Below, piece after piece: positions 33,587 through 42,490 of a stretch of DNA of 55,910 nt. The DNA comes from an uncultured Muribaculaceae bacterium (GTDB taxonomy: Bacteria; Bacteroidota; Bacteroidia; Bacteroidales; Muribaculaceae). The notes beneath the pieces were generated by a model. That model did no database searches, had not been told where the DNA came from, and worked only from the letters and a program-made list of their open reading frames with translations. Both the position numbers and the translations under genes were made by a program. The DNA lies in the NCBI GenBank assembly GCA_910587355.1, contig CAJUKF010000012.1, forward strand, positions 1-55,910, given 5' to 3'. Position 1 is the first letter of the stretch, and every line of letters begins with the position of its first letter.

Positions 33587-34855
33587 TTGGGAAACAACTC
33601 ACATACGGCCCTTAAAATCCGGCTTGCTGTCATGTCCATGCTACAGTTCGGAGTATGGGGATGCTATCTTATATCGCTCGGCAACTTTCTCAGCCATGCG
33701 GGTCTCGCCCGCCAAATCGGCTGGTTCTACGCCGTCCAATGCATTGTATCGCTTTTCATGCCTGCTCTCGTGGGGTTTGTAGCCGACCGCTGGCTCGAAG
33801 CACGCCGGATGCTCGGCATCTGCAACCTCCTCGTTGCCATATTCTTTTCAGCGGCAGCCTTCTACTCCATCAACTCCGTTCAAATCGGCTTCTGGCCGCT
33901 TTTCGGGCTTTTCGCCTGCGGAACGGCTTTCTTCATGCCCGCAATCGGACTGTCAAACGCGATTATCTTCAAGAGCCTGCGCAAGGCATCTGTAAGCCCT
34001 GAAAGTGTATTTCCCATAATCCGGCTCTTCGGCACACTCGGCTTCATCGCCGGCATGCTTGCCGTCAACTTCGCACGACTCCAGTCATCGCCGTATCAGC
34101 TACTGCTTGCCGCCGCCATAGCCGGCATCCTTGTCCTGTACTCGCTTTCTCTTCCCGCTACAGGATTATCCGACCGACCGCAAAACGGCATGTGGTTCAA
34201 CGCACTCACGCTATTCCGTCAAACACGCACCCGTATTTTCCTCATTTTCTGCATATTCGTAGGAGTCGCCCTTCAGGTGACGAACTCATTCGGCAACGTC
34301 TTCATAAGCCAGTTCGGCTCGCTCGAGGCCTTCGCCGGAACATGGGGAGCCGCCAATGCCAACGCAATCATAGCCGTGTCGCAAATCAGCGAAGCAGTCT
34401 GCATACTTCTCCTCCCCTTCTGCATCCGACGCTTCGGCATCCGCAACGTCATACTCATCGCCATAGCCGCGTGGAGCCTTCGCTTCCTCTTTCTCGCCCT
34501 CGGCGATACCGGCAGCGGCCTATGGCTACTCATAGCATCAGGCATAGTCTACGGCATTGCATTCGACTTTTTCAACATCGCCGGCAACGTATATATCGAC
34601 CGTGCCGCCGACAGCCGCTCACGGGCCGGAACGCAGGGCCTCTTCATGGCTATGAGTTCAGGCATCGGAGGCACACTGGGCCTTGTAGCCGCACAGACCG
34701 CCGCCAACCGGCTCGTATTTTCCGCCCCGTCGCCTCAGCTGCGCTACGAAGGCTGGGTCGACTTCTGGCTTATGTTCGCTCTTTACGCCTTGGTGCTCGC
34801 CGTATTGTTCTTTATATGGATAAAACGCTCGTCCGCTTCGGGAACTTCGAAGTGA
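33587..34855 (+). CDS. Nucleoside:H+ symporter family (NupG-like) MFS transporter
   Basis: The 422-residue protein has about 12 membrane helices. Its N-terminal motif KIRLAVMSMLQFGVWGCYLISLGNFL is typical of the NupG/XapB family that imports nucleosides with protons. RLFGTLGFIAGML (about 145-157) is another family landmark. The reading frame must begin at TTG 33587 to include the conserved first helix; the first ATG (33632) would remove half of it. Its 3' end overlaps the convergent gene at 34783-35895 by 73 bases. Confidence 0.85.
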   Translation: MGNNSHTALKIRLAVMSMLQFGVWGCYLISLGNFLSHAGLARQIGWFYAVQCIVSLFMPALVGFVADRWLEARRMLGICNLLVAIFFSAAAFYSINSVQIGFWPLFGLFACGTAFFMPAIGLSNAIIFKSLRKASVSPESVFPIIRLFGTLGFIAGMLAVNFARLQSSPYQLLLAAAIAGILVLYSLSLPATGLSDRPQNGMWFNALTLFRQTRTRIFLIFCIFVGVALQVTNSFGNVFISQFGSLEAFAGTWGAANANAIIAVSQISEAVCILLLPFCIRRFGIRNVILIAIAAWSLRFLFLALGDTGSGLWLLIASGIVYGIAFDFFNIAGNVYIDRAADSRSRAGTQGLFMAMSSGIGGTLGLVAAQTAANRLVFSAPSPQLRYEGWVDFWLMFALYALVLAVLFFIWIKRSSASGTSK

Positions 34856-35895
34856 GCGAGAAATCGGTCAAGCTCCTCCTCCGACACAAACTGGTCATCA
34901 GGCCCCTTACCTTTGCGAGCTTTCAGACGTTCGAGCAACGTAGCGCGTGACGAATCCAGATACGCAATCACATGCTGCGCTCCGGCCTGGCGGCACATAT
35001 CAGCCACCTCGTCGCGGCGTGCGCGTTTGCACATCGACGCATCAATCACGACGCGTTTTCCCTGCCGCAGCAGCTCCGGCACACGCCCGATTATATTTCC
35101 GAGCGCCCTCATATAAATGACATGCTGCTCCGCCGCCGGCATGCGCGCATACCCCTCGCCGTAAGCCTCCCACACATCCGCATCAGCCGACAGACGCACG
35201 AAGCCCTGCGCCTCAAGCCCGCGGGCCACAAAAGTCTTGCCCGCTCCGCTCACGCCGCACATCATCACCACGTCCACGCCTTCAAATGCCTCTTCCATTT
35301 TCGGAGTTCTCAGAGTGCTCGGAGCTCTCTGAGAACTCCGAGAGCTCTGAGCGCTCCTATACTGTACTCTTGCTTTAGTCATCTGCTCGCGAATTCCTCC
35401 ATGCCGAAGAAAATCCGCTTTCTGCCGCTCTATCAGCCGGTATAACAATACATCAGCCTGATGTATCAGAATAATCGCAATATTGGCGACTGTTTCGGCA
35501 CTTCGTGTCTTGACCGCCTCTCGAAAAAATGACGAGTCGTTGTTTCCTGCACAAATCCGCCGCGACACCACTGCCTTCGGGCTATCCTTTTCCCAAAGTT
35601 CAAAATCGCGGGTTCTTAGAAAATCCTCATAATCAATCAGCAGTTCCTGCAAGCTCGCCTTGGCGACATTTGTGAGTTTTATCTCTGTCTCTTTGGATGT
35701 ACTTCCGGCTGCACTTCCTTCAGCTATATTTTGCTTTCCACTTCTTGCAGCCTGAATCATCTGGTCGATAGTCCTGTCGCCCTTTGAGAGAAACCGCTGG
35801 GTGAATATAAAGGTCACGTCGTATATTATCTCCGCAATCTGATATACACGAAGTTTCCGGTAGTAACCTTTCTGAGGAATAAAATTATCACTCAT
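34783..35895 (-). CDS. Four-helix-bundle/P-loop kinase fusion
   Basis: The 370-residue protein joins two parts. Residues 1-175 are a four-helix-bundle protein of the S23/suffix type (YRKLRVYQIAEIIYDVT, QMIQAARSGKQNIAEGS, LTNVAKASLQELLIDYEDFL), a family seen in 23S rRNA intervening sequences and as free genes. Residues 200-370 are a small P-loop kinase (GVSGAGKT with K220, then VVIDASMCKRARRDEV), similar to AAA_33-type proteins that phosphorylate nucleotides or RNA ends. The linker (about 176-200) is Ser/Arg-rich and encoded by palindromic repeats. It is a probable gene fusion. Its stop lies inside the convergent transporter gene. Confidence 0.78.
   Translation of the reverse strand: MSDNFIPQKGYYRKLRVYQIAEIIYDVTFIFTQRFLSKGDRTIDQMIQAARSGKQNIAEGSAAGSTSKETEIKLTNVAKASLQELLIDYEDFLRTRDFELWEKDSPKAVVSRRICAGNNDSSFFREAVKTRSAETVANIAIILIHQADVLLYRLIERQKADFLRHGGIREQMTKARVQYRSAQSSRSSQRAPSTLRTPKMEEAFEGVDVVMMCGVSGAGKTFVARGLEAQGFVRLSADADVWEAYGEGYARMPAAEQHVIYMRALGNIIGRVPELLRQGKRVVIDASMCKRARRDEVADMCRQAGAQHVIAYLDSSRATLLERLKARKGKGPDDQFVSEEELDRFLAHFEVPEADERFIHIKNNTASTKA
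35302..35340. repeat. Inverted repeat in the fusion linker
   Basis: CGGAGTTCTCAGAG (35302-35315) and its exact complement (35327-35340) are separated by 11 bases. Related GAGCTCT and GAGCGCTC words follow to about 35356. The array encodes the Ser/Arg-rich linker of the four-helix/kinase protein. Confidence 0.7.
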
Positions 35896-36077
35896 CGTTT
35901 AAGCGAACTTTTTAATATCAATAATTGATTCCAATAATATCATACTGTCCCTTGACGACCAAATTCTAACCGGAAACGTCCAAATAAATTATCCTGATAA
36001 GACCATGTAAGATTTTGTTTATATATCTCCATCCTCCACATGATACTCACTTCAGCAACATAAACCATATCAGTTTA

Positions 36078-36563
36078 TTATTTTACCGCTGTAATTGCAT
36101 CTATGAGGTCTTGGTAACATGTAACCTTATGGTAGCGCACAGATTCAGTTGACATTTCATTGAATAATTGCATACAGCAGTCAAGTTTTGCATTTTCTAT
36201 CGCATTGAGTTGCATGGATTGTAACGAACCTTTGGTTTCCGCGATAAAGAAAATATGCTTGACATTACCTTTTTGCATGGCAATCGCCCAATCTGGAGCA
36301 TAGCTGCCTACAGGTGTAGGTATCTGGAACGAGCGCGGCAACTTTGCGTACACCACGACTTCGCTTGCCTCATCAAGGTCATGGGCAAAATTACGCTCAC
36401 CAATGCTGTCGGAAACGACATAATCGGTAACGTGCTTCGTTGCCTGATAAGCCTTGTCAAATTCCGCTTTACTCGATGCAGTAAAGATGTTCGAGTCATA
36501 AGTGCCATCGGTGAGATGGTAATGGATATCCGTCTTCGCGCTGACTGGCGAGGGTCCATTCAA
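36078..36563 (-). pseudogene. 3' remnant of a type III restriction enzyme (Res)
   Basis: The 161-residue frame matches only the C-terminal nuclease part of type III Res subunits. VVVYAKLPRSFQIPTPVGSYAPDWAIA, then FFIAETKGS, gives the PD-(D/E)xK motif (D in PDW, E and K in ETK), followed by a helical end. The helicase part (about 800 residues) and the Mod partner are absent. Homology begins near 36540, right where the neighbouring GH127 fragment ends. It is a remnant that is unlikely to be active. Confidence 0.8.
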
Positions 36564-36933
36564 TCCACGGCTGCACTTTCTTCTTCAGCGCCTCATCGTC
36601 AAGAATATACGCAAGCGGAAGCAACCCGTCAATCCAGTACGGGCCGCGTTCCCATTGGTCGCCGTCGCCGCCGAGCCAGCCGTTGCGCGGCCCCATCACC
36701 TCGGGATACAGTTCATCCATCTTACTTGTCGCGCCCGATTTCTGACGTTCAAGCATCTCCCTGAGCCACCCGGTAGGGCGGATGCTCCCCAACGGCAGCT
36801 CCATATATAGCTTCTGCACAAGCGGATAGCGGTTGTTGTCATAATTCGGTGTCTCGGGCGATGCCCCATGAGCTGTGCCGAGAGCCGTCACGGCAAGCAC
36901 TGCCACAGCCAGTTTTTTCATCAGGTATTTCAT
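36496..36933 (-). pseudogene. 5' remnant of a GH127-like gene
   Basis: From ATG 36933, a signal peptide (KKLAVAVLAVTALGTAHG) is followed by the start of a beta-L-arabinofuranosidase-type (GH127/DUF1680-like) protein: LPLGSIRPTGWLREML, NGWLGGDGDQWERGPYWIDGLLPLAYIL, IEWTLASQREDG. Homology stops near 36540. After that the frame runs through the Res remnant out of phase and ends at 36496. A full protein would be about 600-800 residues. The promoter and secretion signal may still be used. Confidence 0.8.
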
Positions 36934-37026
36934 ATATGGAAGGTATTCGTAAAGTAGTATTATAGGAAGAAATACTAAAAGAGCGACTTGACCATCCCTG
37001 AAAAAGATAATCAAGTCGCTTCTCCG

Positions 37027-37110
37027 TGCCCGGAGTGGGACTCGAACCCACACAGCCGCAATGGCCAAGGGATTTTAAGTCCCTCGTGTCTACCATTCCA
37101 CCATTCGGGC
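37027..37110 (-). tRNA. tRNA-Leu (anticodon UAA)
   Basis: On the minus strand, 84 bases fold as a class II tRNA. The acceptor GCCCGAA pairs with TCCGGGC (one A-C mismatch). The anticodon loop CTTAAAA gives TAA, which reads UUA and UUG leucine codons. A variable arm and a GTTCGAGTCC T-loop are present. CCA is not encoded. Confidence 0.95.
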
Positions 37111-37121
37111 GCTTCGGTGTG

Positions 37122-37153
37122 CAAAGGTAAGCATTTTTTACTTACACCGCAAA
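37122..37153 (-). promoter_or_regulatory. Promoter of tRNA-Leu
   Basis: On the minus strand TTTG (37150-37153), a 20-base spacer and TACCTTTG (37122-37129); the start point would be a few bases before the tRNA. Confidence 0.75.
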
Positions 37154-37165
37154 ATTTTGTTGCGG

Positions 37166-40100
37166 CTAAACATCAAAATATCCGCCCGATTGCCTGCAGT
37201 AATCAATCAGGTCGGCAAAAACCGGAGCCTCGCCGAGCAGACGTGCATTTCCCACAAGCACAAGATGCTCGCGTGCCCGGGTCATGGCCACATTGAGTTT
37301 ACGGTCTACAACAGTTCCGTCTGTATCCGTAAAAGTATGCTGCGTCAGGAACCGCAACTGCCCCGCCCTTTTCACCGTAAAGCCGTATATGATATAGTCG
37401 CGCTGACTCCCCTGGAACCGCTCCACAGTATCAATCGCCACCTCCGACGCTCCCGGTATGCCCGCTGCGGCAAGTTTATGGCGTATATGCGAAATCTGAT
37501 TGCGGTAGGGCACGATTATTCCCACGCTGTCCGCTAAGCTGAAGTCCGCAGAACGGCACGATTCATATTTCCATATAGCCCCTGTAATCCCGCTGATGAC
37601 GAGCGCCTCGGCATCGTTGATTTTGTCGGGCGAACCGACAGCTGCTTCCTCAACCACGTTTATGAACGACACCCTGTGCTCCCACAAAGCCTTTTCCATA
37701 ACGCTCGTTGCTGAAATTCCTGGCAGAGGCGCCGTCTGATGGGGTAAGCCGGCGATATCAAGTTTTCCGTTATAGAATCGCTCGTTGGGAAACTCGGCAA
37801 TCTCGCTGTGCATGCGCCCCTGCCGGGTGAGTGTGTAGGTTACCTCAGGGTCATCGCCGTAACGGTTCACGAACCGCTCGAACATCGACATACGACAGTC
37901 ACACAACCCTGTCTCCCGAAGCTCGGACTCCTCGACCCCGGCTTCCTGTGCCGTCTGCTGCACCACCGCCGGAAGCTGCTTGTGGTCGCCTATCATCACT
38001 ATCCGGTCAATCGCAGGCACTCCTTCTTCGGTCTTGGCCGAAAGTATGCCCAGCAGATGCGGTTCAGGTATCTGCGACGCCTCATCGATAATCACGAGGT
38101 CGAATTTCTTAAGAGACAGCAGATTGATTGAGCCGTTCAGCGATGCGACCGTCGCGGCGAACACCCGCGCCGACATAATTGCCTCTCTCACTTGCCCCAC
38201 ATTCCCGCACGAAGAAATTTTCTCACCGATAAGAAAACTCCTGTACTCCGGCGCACACGACAGCTCCGGCCCTATCCGCATGAAGTCTATCCCATGCTCG
38301 ACGAGCTTCGACGACATTTCGTCAACAGCCCGGTTGGTGTACGAAAGCAGAAGCACCGACGAACCCGGCTCCGACAGCTGTTCCTTTAGAGTTGTCACAA
38401 GCCCGTACGAAGTCTTGCCCGTCCCCGGAGGGCCGATTATAAGAAATATATCCCGTGCCTGCTTTACTCTCAGCGCCAGCGCATTGAAATCGCCGTGACT
38501 CATATTCAGCGTGGCCTTGCGGTCAACACGCGGCCTGCGCCTGAACAGAATCAAATCGCGTCTCTGCTCCGGGGCGCGAAGAAAAGCGTGAAGTCCCTGA
38601 TAGAGCGCATTGTACGACGAATCCATAAAATCGTGCTCTATCGCCCAGAGACGCGAGCTGTTCGTCACAAAGGGCATCGCGCTGCTCTGCTCGAAGCGAA
38701 GCTGCAGACTTATGCGTCTCTCCCCTATATCCGTTATTGAGCAGCGGAATACCATTGTGGCGCGCGCATCCGGTTCCGCATCCTCGTCATAGGGATAAAG
38801 AATCACCACATCCCCCGCACGGAAATTGGCCATATCGTTGGCCGCGTCATCGGCAAACTCCAGAAGCAGCTCCTTGACTGCCCCCTCATGACCTTCCGCA
38901 GGCTCGCACAGCCGCAGGCCGGCATAGATGTTCCCTGCATCGAGTTTCTCGGCTAAGGCACACTGCCATGCCGCAGCAAATCCCGAGCCGCGTTTTATTT
39001 TGTTGCCGCACTTCGACAGCTGATGTTCCTTTGCCACAAAGGCAAGCATCCGCCGGAAGTATAGCCCCGCAAGCGTGTCGGCGTTGTGCACCGGGTCAAG
39101 CACACTGCATAGCTGAGGACGCTGATAGCGCTCCCACAGCGTTCCCGTCCCACGGCTGTTGAGCGCATCTGGAGTAAGAGTGTCGAGCACACCGGAGTCA
39201 CCCGATGCAAGCCTACGCTCGTTGGCCACAATCTCGTTGCGCACCTTCAGAGCCTCGCGCAACAGAGCCGGTGCGTTGCCAAGGGCAATCAGCGGCTCCG
39301 CATAGCGCGAGTACATGAGAAAAGCGCTCAGGCAGCAGTTGTTGCGCTCATATTGCGCACGGTAATTATAGCGGATAATCGCCATATAGAGCAACAGCTG
39401 CACATAGTGGTTCTCGCGGTACCGGGGCAGATTCTCGTTCCCGGGGTTCCACTCCCCTTTGCCCGATTTCTGCTCTACGACAAGCCTGTAATCGAGCTGC
39501 ATGAGGTCCATGCGCCCCTGCAGACCGAGTATTTCAGCGAAAAATGCCGGTTCAAGCATCACGTTTCCGCGGTCAAACCCGCTGACTGCCGTCGGAAGCA
39601 CATCGCTCAGCGCATGCCGTATGTTTATCTGCTGGGCCAGTGCTTCGTGGCGGAAAGTCGGAGGCAGCCCGCATGTAGCAAGACTGATTGCATTGCTGCG
39701 GAAGAACGCCGTCGCGCTGTTTCTGAAATCAATCTCTTCGCGGCCCCGGTTCACCTCTTCGTCAAGCAGCTGCGAAGCGAAATTACCCAGATTCACCGCC
39801 GCCGTATTTACAGGCGGCATGAACCGCCGCACGAGACTGATGCGGGCATCCGTCCCGTAACTCTCGAAGCACGACGCAATCTGAGTGACATTCACCAGAT
39901 AATCAGGCTCGTAAATCACAAAACGCGCCTGCACTCTGCTTCCTGAAATCTCCGGCTCGACAAGATTGAGCTGGTCGTAGGGCTGCACCATGCCGGGCAG
40001 TTCGGGCCAGTCGGAGCAGTCGAGCTCAAGGGTTTTCTCAGGCTGATGCTCGCTTCTGACACGAATCATATTCCCTTCGGCAGAATCCACCACCACACGG

Positions 40101-40531
40101 ACATACTCCTGCGCCTCGGCCATCGTATGGTCCGTAGGCGCTGCCACGGCACGCAGGAACTCCAGATTATCCGGCGCGGGCTCGCCCAGACATAGCTCCG
40201 CAAGCCCGACGACCGCATTGAAATCATGCTCGAAAGCCGCCTCACACTCCGCCGCCGTCATGGTGGCGCGGTGCCTGAAACGGCCTCGCGCAGCATTTAC
40301 AGCCACCACAAGCGCCGACGATGCACCGCGTTCGGTGAAGAGATAATCGGTTTTGGCGAAAGGCCCGGCGAAATTTACAGGCACGGCATCAGTTGCGGCA
40401 TCGATGATGTCGTAGAACACATGCGCCAGTGCGTCATATTTTACCGCCGCGGGCGCAGCACTGCATTTCAGACTTTGGAGGTCTTTGTAAAAAGAGCTTC
40501 CCTGGATATCAGTCGGCAACAGTGTAGTCAA
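37166..40531 (-). CDS. Dna2-like helicase-nuclease
   Basis: The 1121-residue protein joins a Cas4/Dna2-type PD-(D/E)xK nuclease (about 290-400: GRMDLMQLDYRLVVEQKSGKG with D342, E353, K355, then YVQLLLYMAI) to a superfamily 1 helicase. The helicase has Walker A GPPGTGKT (K706), LLSYTNRAVDEM, VIIDEASQIPEP, IGDHKQLPAVV, IGVIIPYRNQ and AMTRAREHLVLVGN. The region before the nuclease may hold an OB-type fold. Such enzymes unwind and trim DNA ends in repair. It ends a long leftward run. Its ATG lies inside the Dabb gene (23-base overlap). Confidence 0.88.
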   Translation of the reverse strand: MTTLLPTDIQGSSFYKDLQSLKCSAAPAAVKYDALAHVFYDIIDAATDAVPVNFAGPFAKTDYLFTERGASSALVVAVNAARGRFRHRATMTAAECEAAFEHDFNAVVGLAELCLGEPAPDNLEFLRAVAAPTDHTMAEAQEYVRVVVDSAEGNMIRVRSEHQPEKTLELDCSDWPELPGMVQPYDQLNLVEPEISGSRVQARFVIYEPDYLVNVTQIASCFESYGTDARISLVRRFMPPVNTAAVNLGNFASQLLDEEVNRGREEIDFRNSATAFFRSNAISLATCGLPPTFRHEALAQQINIRHALSDVLPTAVSGFDRGNVMLEPAFFAEILGLQGRMDLMQLDYRLVVEQKSGKGEWNPGNENLPRYRENHYVQLLLYMAIIRYNYRAQYERNNCCLSAFLMYSRYAEPLIALGNAPALLREALKVRNEIVANERRLASGDSGVLDTLTPDALNSRGTGTLWERYQRPQLCSVLDPVHNADTLAGLYFRRMLAFVAKEHQLSKCGNKIKRGSGFAAAWQCALAEKLDAGNIYAGLRLCEPAEGHEGAVKELLLEFADDAANDMANFRAGDVVILYPYDEDAEPDARATMVFRCSITDIGERRISLQLRFEQSSAMPFVTNSSRLWAIEHDFMDSSYNALYQGLHAFLRAPEQRRDLILFRRRPRVDRKATLNMSHGDFNALALRVKQARDIFLIIGPPGTGKTSYGLVTTLKEQLSEPGSSVLLLSYTNRAVDEMSSKLVEHGIDFMRIGPELSCAPEYRSFLIGEKISSCGNVGQVREAIMSARVFAATVASLNGSINLLSLKKFDLVIIDEASQIPEPHLLGILSAKTEEGVPAIDRIVMIGDHKQLPAVVQQTAQEAGVEESELRETGLCDCRMSMFERFVNRYGDDPEVTYTLTRQGRMHSEIAEFPNERFYNGKLDIAGLPHQTAPLPGISATSVMEKALWEHRVSFINVVEEAAVGSPDKINDAEALVISGITGAIWKYESCRSADFSLADSVGIIVPYRNQISHIRHKLAAAGIPGASEVAIDTVERFQGSQRDYIIYGFTVKRAGQLRFLTQHTFTDTDGTVVDRKLNVAMTRAREHLVLVGNARLLGEAPVFADLIDYCRQSGGYFDV

Positions 40532-40811
40532 CGCAGGCTCTTTCGGCGATATAGGGTTTGATTATAGCCACGCAGGCAAGATGCTCGGGATGTGCCGAAT
40601 AAGCCTGCAGAGCGTCGTAGGTGGCGCACTCGGCCGTGAGGACTATGTTCCAGTTTCCGGAGGCCGGGCCGTCGTTAATCCCGACCTCCACGGCATCGAG
40701 GGCTTCGATTTTCTGAGGGAGAGCCTCAATCGCGCTCTTGAACTTCGATGCGGCCACAGCGGCGACGGCCTCCGAAGCCTCAAGCCTGAACATTACGATA
40801 TGCTTAATCAT
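40509..40811 (-). CDS. Dabb-family stress-responsive barrel protein
   Basis: The 100-residue protein matches the Dabb (stress responsive alpha/beta barrel) family: it opens IKHIVMFRL and has AVEVGIND, WNIVLTAECATYDALQAYSAHPEH and a final YIAERACVDY. These form dimeric barrels; most have no known substrate. It lies 15 bases after the ABC-F gene and overlaps the helicase gene. Confidence 0.88.
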   Translation of the reverse strand: MIKHIVMFRLEASEAVAAVAASKFKSAIEALPQKIEALDAVEVGINDGPASGNWNIVLTAECATYDALQAYSAHPEHLACVAIIKPYIAERACVDYTVAD

Positions 40812-40826
40812 GTTTTATTTTTGTTT

Positions 40827-42449
40827 TTACATCGGTTTGGCATACAGTTTCTCGCGGGCCTCGGCTACGCGCGGGTCGGTGATATAGTCGTCGTACTCGG
40901 TGAGTTTGTCGATTATGCCGTTGGGGGTAAGCTCGATTATGCGGTTGCACACGGTCTGTATGAACTCGTGGTCGTGCGAGGCCATGAGTATCACGCCCTT
41001 GAAGGTCTGCAGCGTATTGTTGAAAGCCTGGATTGACTCGAGGTCGAGGTGGTTCGTGGGCGAGTCGAGTATGATTGTATTTGCGTCCCTGAGCATCATG
41101 CGGGCTATCATGCAGCGCATTTTCTCGCCGCCCGAGAGCACCGAGGCCTTTTTGAGCACATCCTCGCCCGAGAACAGCATTCGGCCCAAGAAACCTTTGA
41201 GATAAATCTCGCTCGAATCGTCGCTGAACTGGCACAACCAGTCCACAAGGTTGTAGTCCGTGTCGAAGAACGAGGAGTTGTCAAGCGGCAGATAGGCCGT
41301 GGTGATGGTCTGGCCCCAGTCATATGAACCCGAGTCGGCCTTGCGGTTGCCGTTGATAATCTCGAAGAGCGCTGTCATCGCACGGGGGTCATGGCTGAGG
41401 AAAGCCACCTTCTCTCCCTTCTCTATCTGGAAATTGACATCGCGGAAAAGAATGTCGCCGTCGACCGAGGCCGACAGACCTTTCACCTCGAGTATCTTGT
41501 TGCCCACCTCGCGGGAGGGGGTGAAGATTATGCCCGGATAGCGGCGCGACGATGCCTGGATTTCTTCGATATTGAGTTTCTCGAGCATCTTCTTGCGCGA
41601 GGTCGTCTGCTTGCTCTTGGCCACGTTGGCGCTGAAGCGGCGGATGAACTCGAGCAGCTCCTTGCGTTTGTCCTCGGCCTTCTTGTTGGCCTGCTGTTGC
41701 TGACGCAGGGCGAGCTGCGAGCTCTCGTACCAGAACGAATAGTTGCCGGCGAAGAGCTTCACGCGGTTATAGTCTATGTCGAGTGTATGAGTGCACACGG
41801 AGTCAAGGAAGTGACGGTCGTGCGACACAACGAGCACCGTGTTCTCGAAATTCGACAGATATTCCTCGAGCCATGTCACCGTATCGAGGTCGAGGTCATT
41901 GGTCGGTTCGTCCAGCAAAAGGTTGTCAGGATTGCCGAAGAGGGCTTTGGCAAGAAGCACGCGCACCTTCTCGTTGGCACTTATGTCGCGCATGAGCATG
42001 CCGTGACGGTCTTCTTTGATGCCGAGGCCGCTCAGCAGGGCCGCCGCGTCGCTTTCGGCATTCCAGCCTTCGAGTTCGGCGAAGCGCTCTTCAAGTTCGG
42101 CTGCCCGTACGCCGTCGGCCTCGTTGAAATCGGGTTTTGCATAGAGGGCGTCTTTCTCCTGCATTATGTCCCACAGATGCGTGTGGCCGCGCAGAACGGT
42201 TTCGAGCACCGTGCAGTCATCAAATTTGAAGTGGTCCTGTTCCAGCACGCTCATACGCTCGCCCGGACCTTGCTCTATCGTGCCCGAAGTGGGAGTGAGC
42301 AGCCCGCTGAGCATACGCATGAGGGTTGACTTGCCCGCGCCGTTGGCTCCTATGATGCCATAGCAGTTACCAGGTGTGAATTTCAGGTTCACGTCCTGGA
42401 AAAGCGGTTTCTTGCCGAATTGTATGCTTAGATTGCTTACTGTAATCAT
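40827..42449 (-). CDS. ABC-F family ATPase with degenerate second site
   Basis: The 540-residue protein has two ATP-binding cassettes joined by a charged linker (about 245-320) and no membrane segment: the ABC-F plan of ribosome-associated translation factors, nearest to the YbiT type. NBD1 has Walker A GANGAGKS (K40) and DEPTND (D180, E181), but ISANEKVR in place of LSGGE. NBD2 has LSGGEKMR (438-445), but its Walker A reads LSHDPRAMT (no GK) and its Walker B reads LDSPTNHLD, with serine S463 for the catalytic glutamate. Each composite site therefore lacks a part. The gene lies between aspartate kinase and Dabb in one operon. Confidence 0.9.
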   Translation of the reverse strand: MITVSNLSIQFGKKPLFQDVNLKFTPGNCYGIIGANGAGKSTLMRMLSGLLTPTSGTIEQGPGERMSVLEQDHFKFDDCTVLETVLRGHTHLWDIMQEKDALYAKPDFNEADGVRAAELEERFAELEGWNAESDAAALLSGLGIKEDRHGMLMRDISANEKVRVLLAKALFGNPDNLLLDEPTNDLDLDTVTWLEEYLSNFENTVLVVSHDRHFLDSVCTHTLDIDYNRVKLFAGNYSFWYESSQLALRQQQQANKKAEDKRKELLEFIRRFSANVAKSKQTTSRKKMLEKLNIEEIQASSRRYPGIIFTPSREVGNKILEVKGLSASVDGDILFRDVNFQIEKGEKVAFLSHDPRAMTALFEIINGNRKADSGSYDWGQTITTAYLPLDNSSFFDTDYNLVDWLCQFSDDSSEIYLKGFLGRMLFSGEDVLKKASVLSGGEKMRCMIARMMLRDANTIILDSPTNHLDLESIQAFNNTLQTFKGVILMASHDHEFIQTVCNRIIELTPNGIIDKLTEYDDYITDPRVAEAREKLYAKPM

Positions 42450-42490
42450 GTGTTTTTTTACCTATTTGGAAATGGAATGTGTAGTCGTAA

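Noticed and set aside
35302..35356. CRISPR-like repeats
   Set aside because: The words are overlapping inverted repeats with no regular spacers and lie inside a coding linker. No CRISPR array or cas gene was seen in the window.
41391..42329. 312-codon plus-strand open frame
   Set aside because: Antisense of the ABC-F gene, where NBD1 motifs are clear on the minus strand.
40827..42449. Antibiotic-resistance ABC-F
   Set aside because: Overall layout and degenerate NBD2 fit the YbiT-like housekeeping group; no long resistance-type linker was seen.
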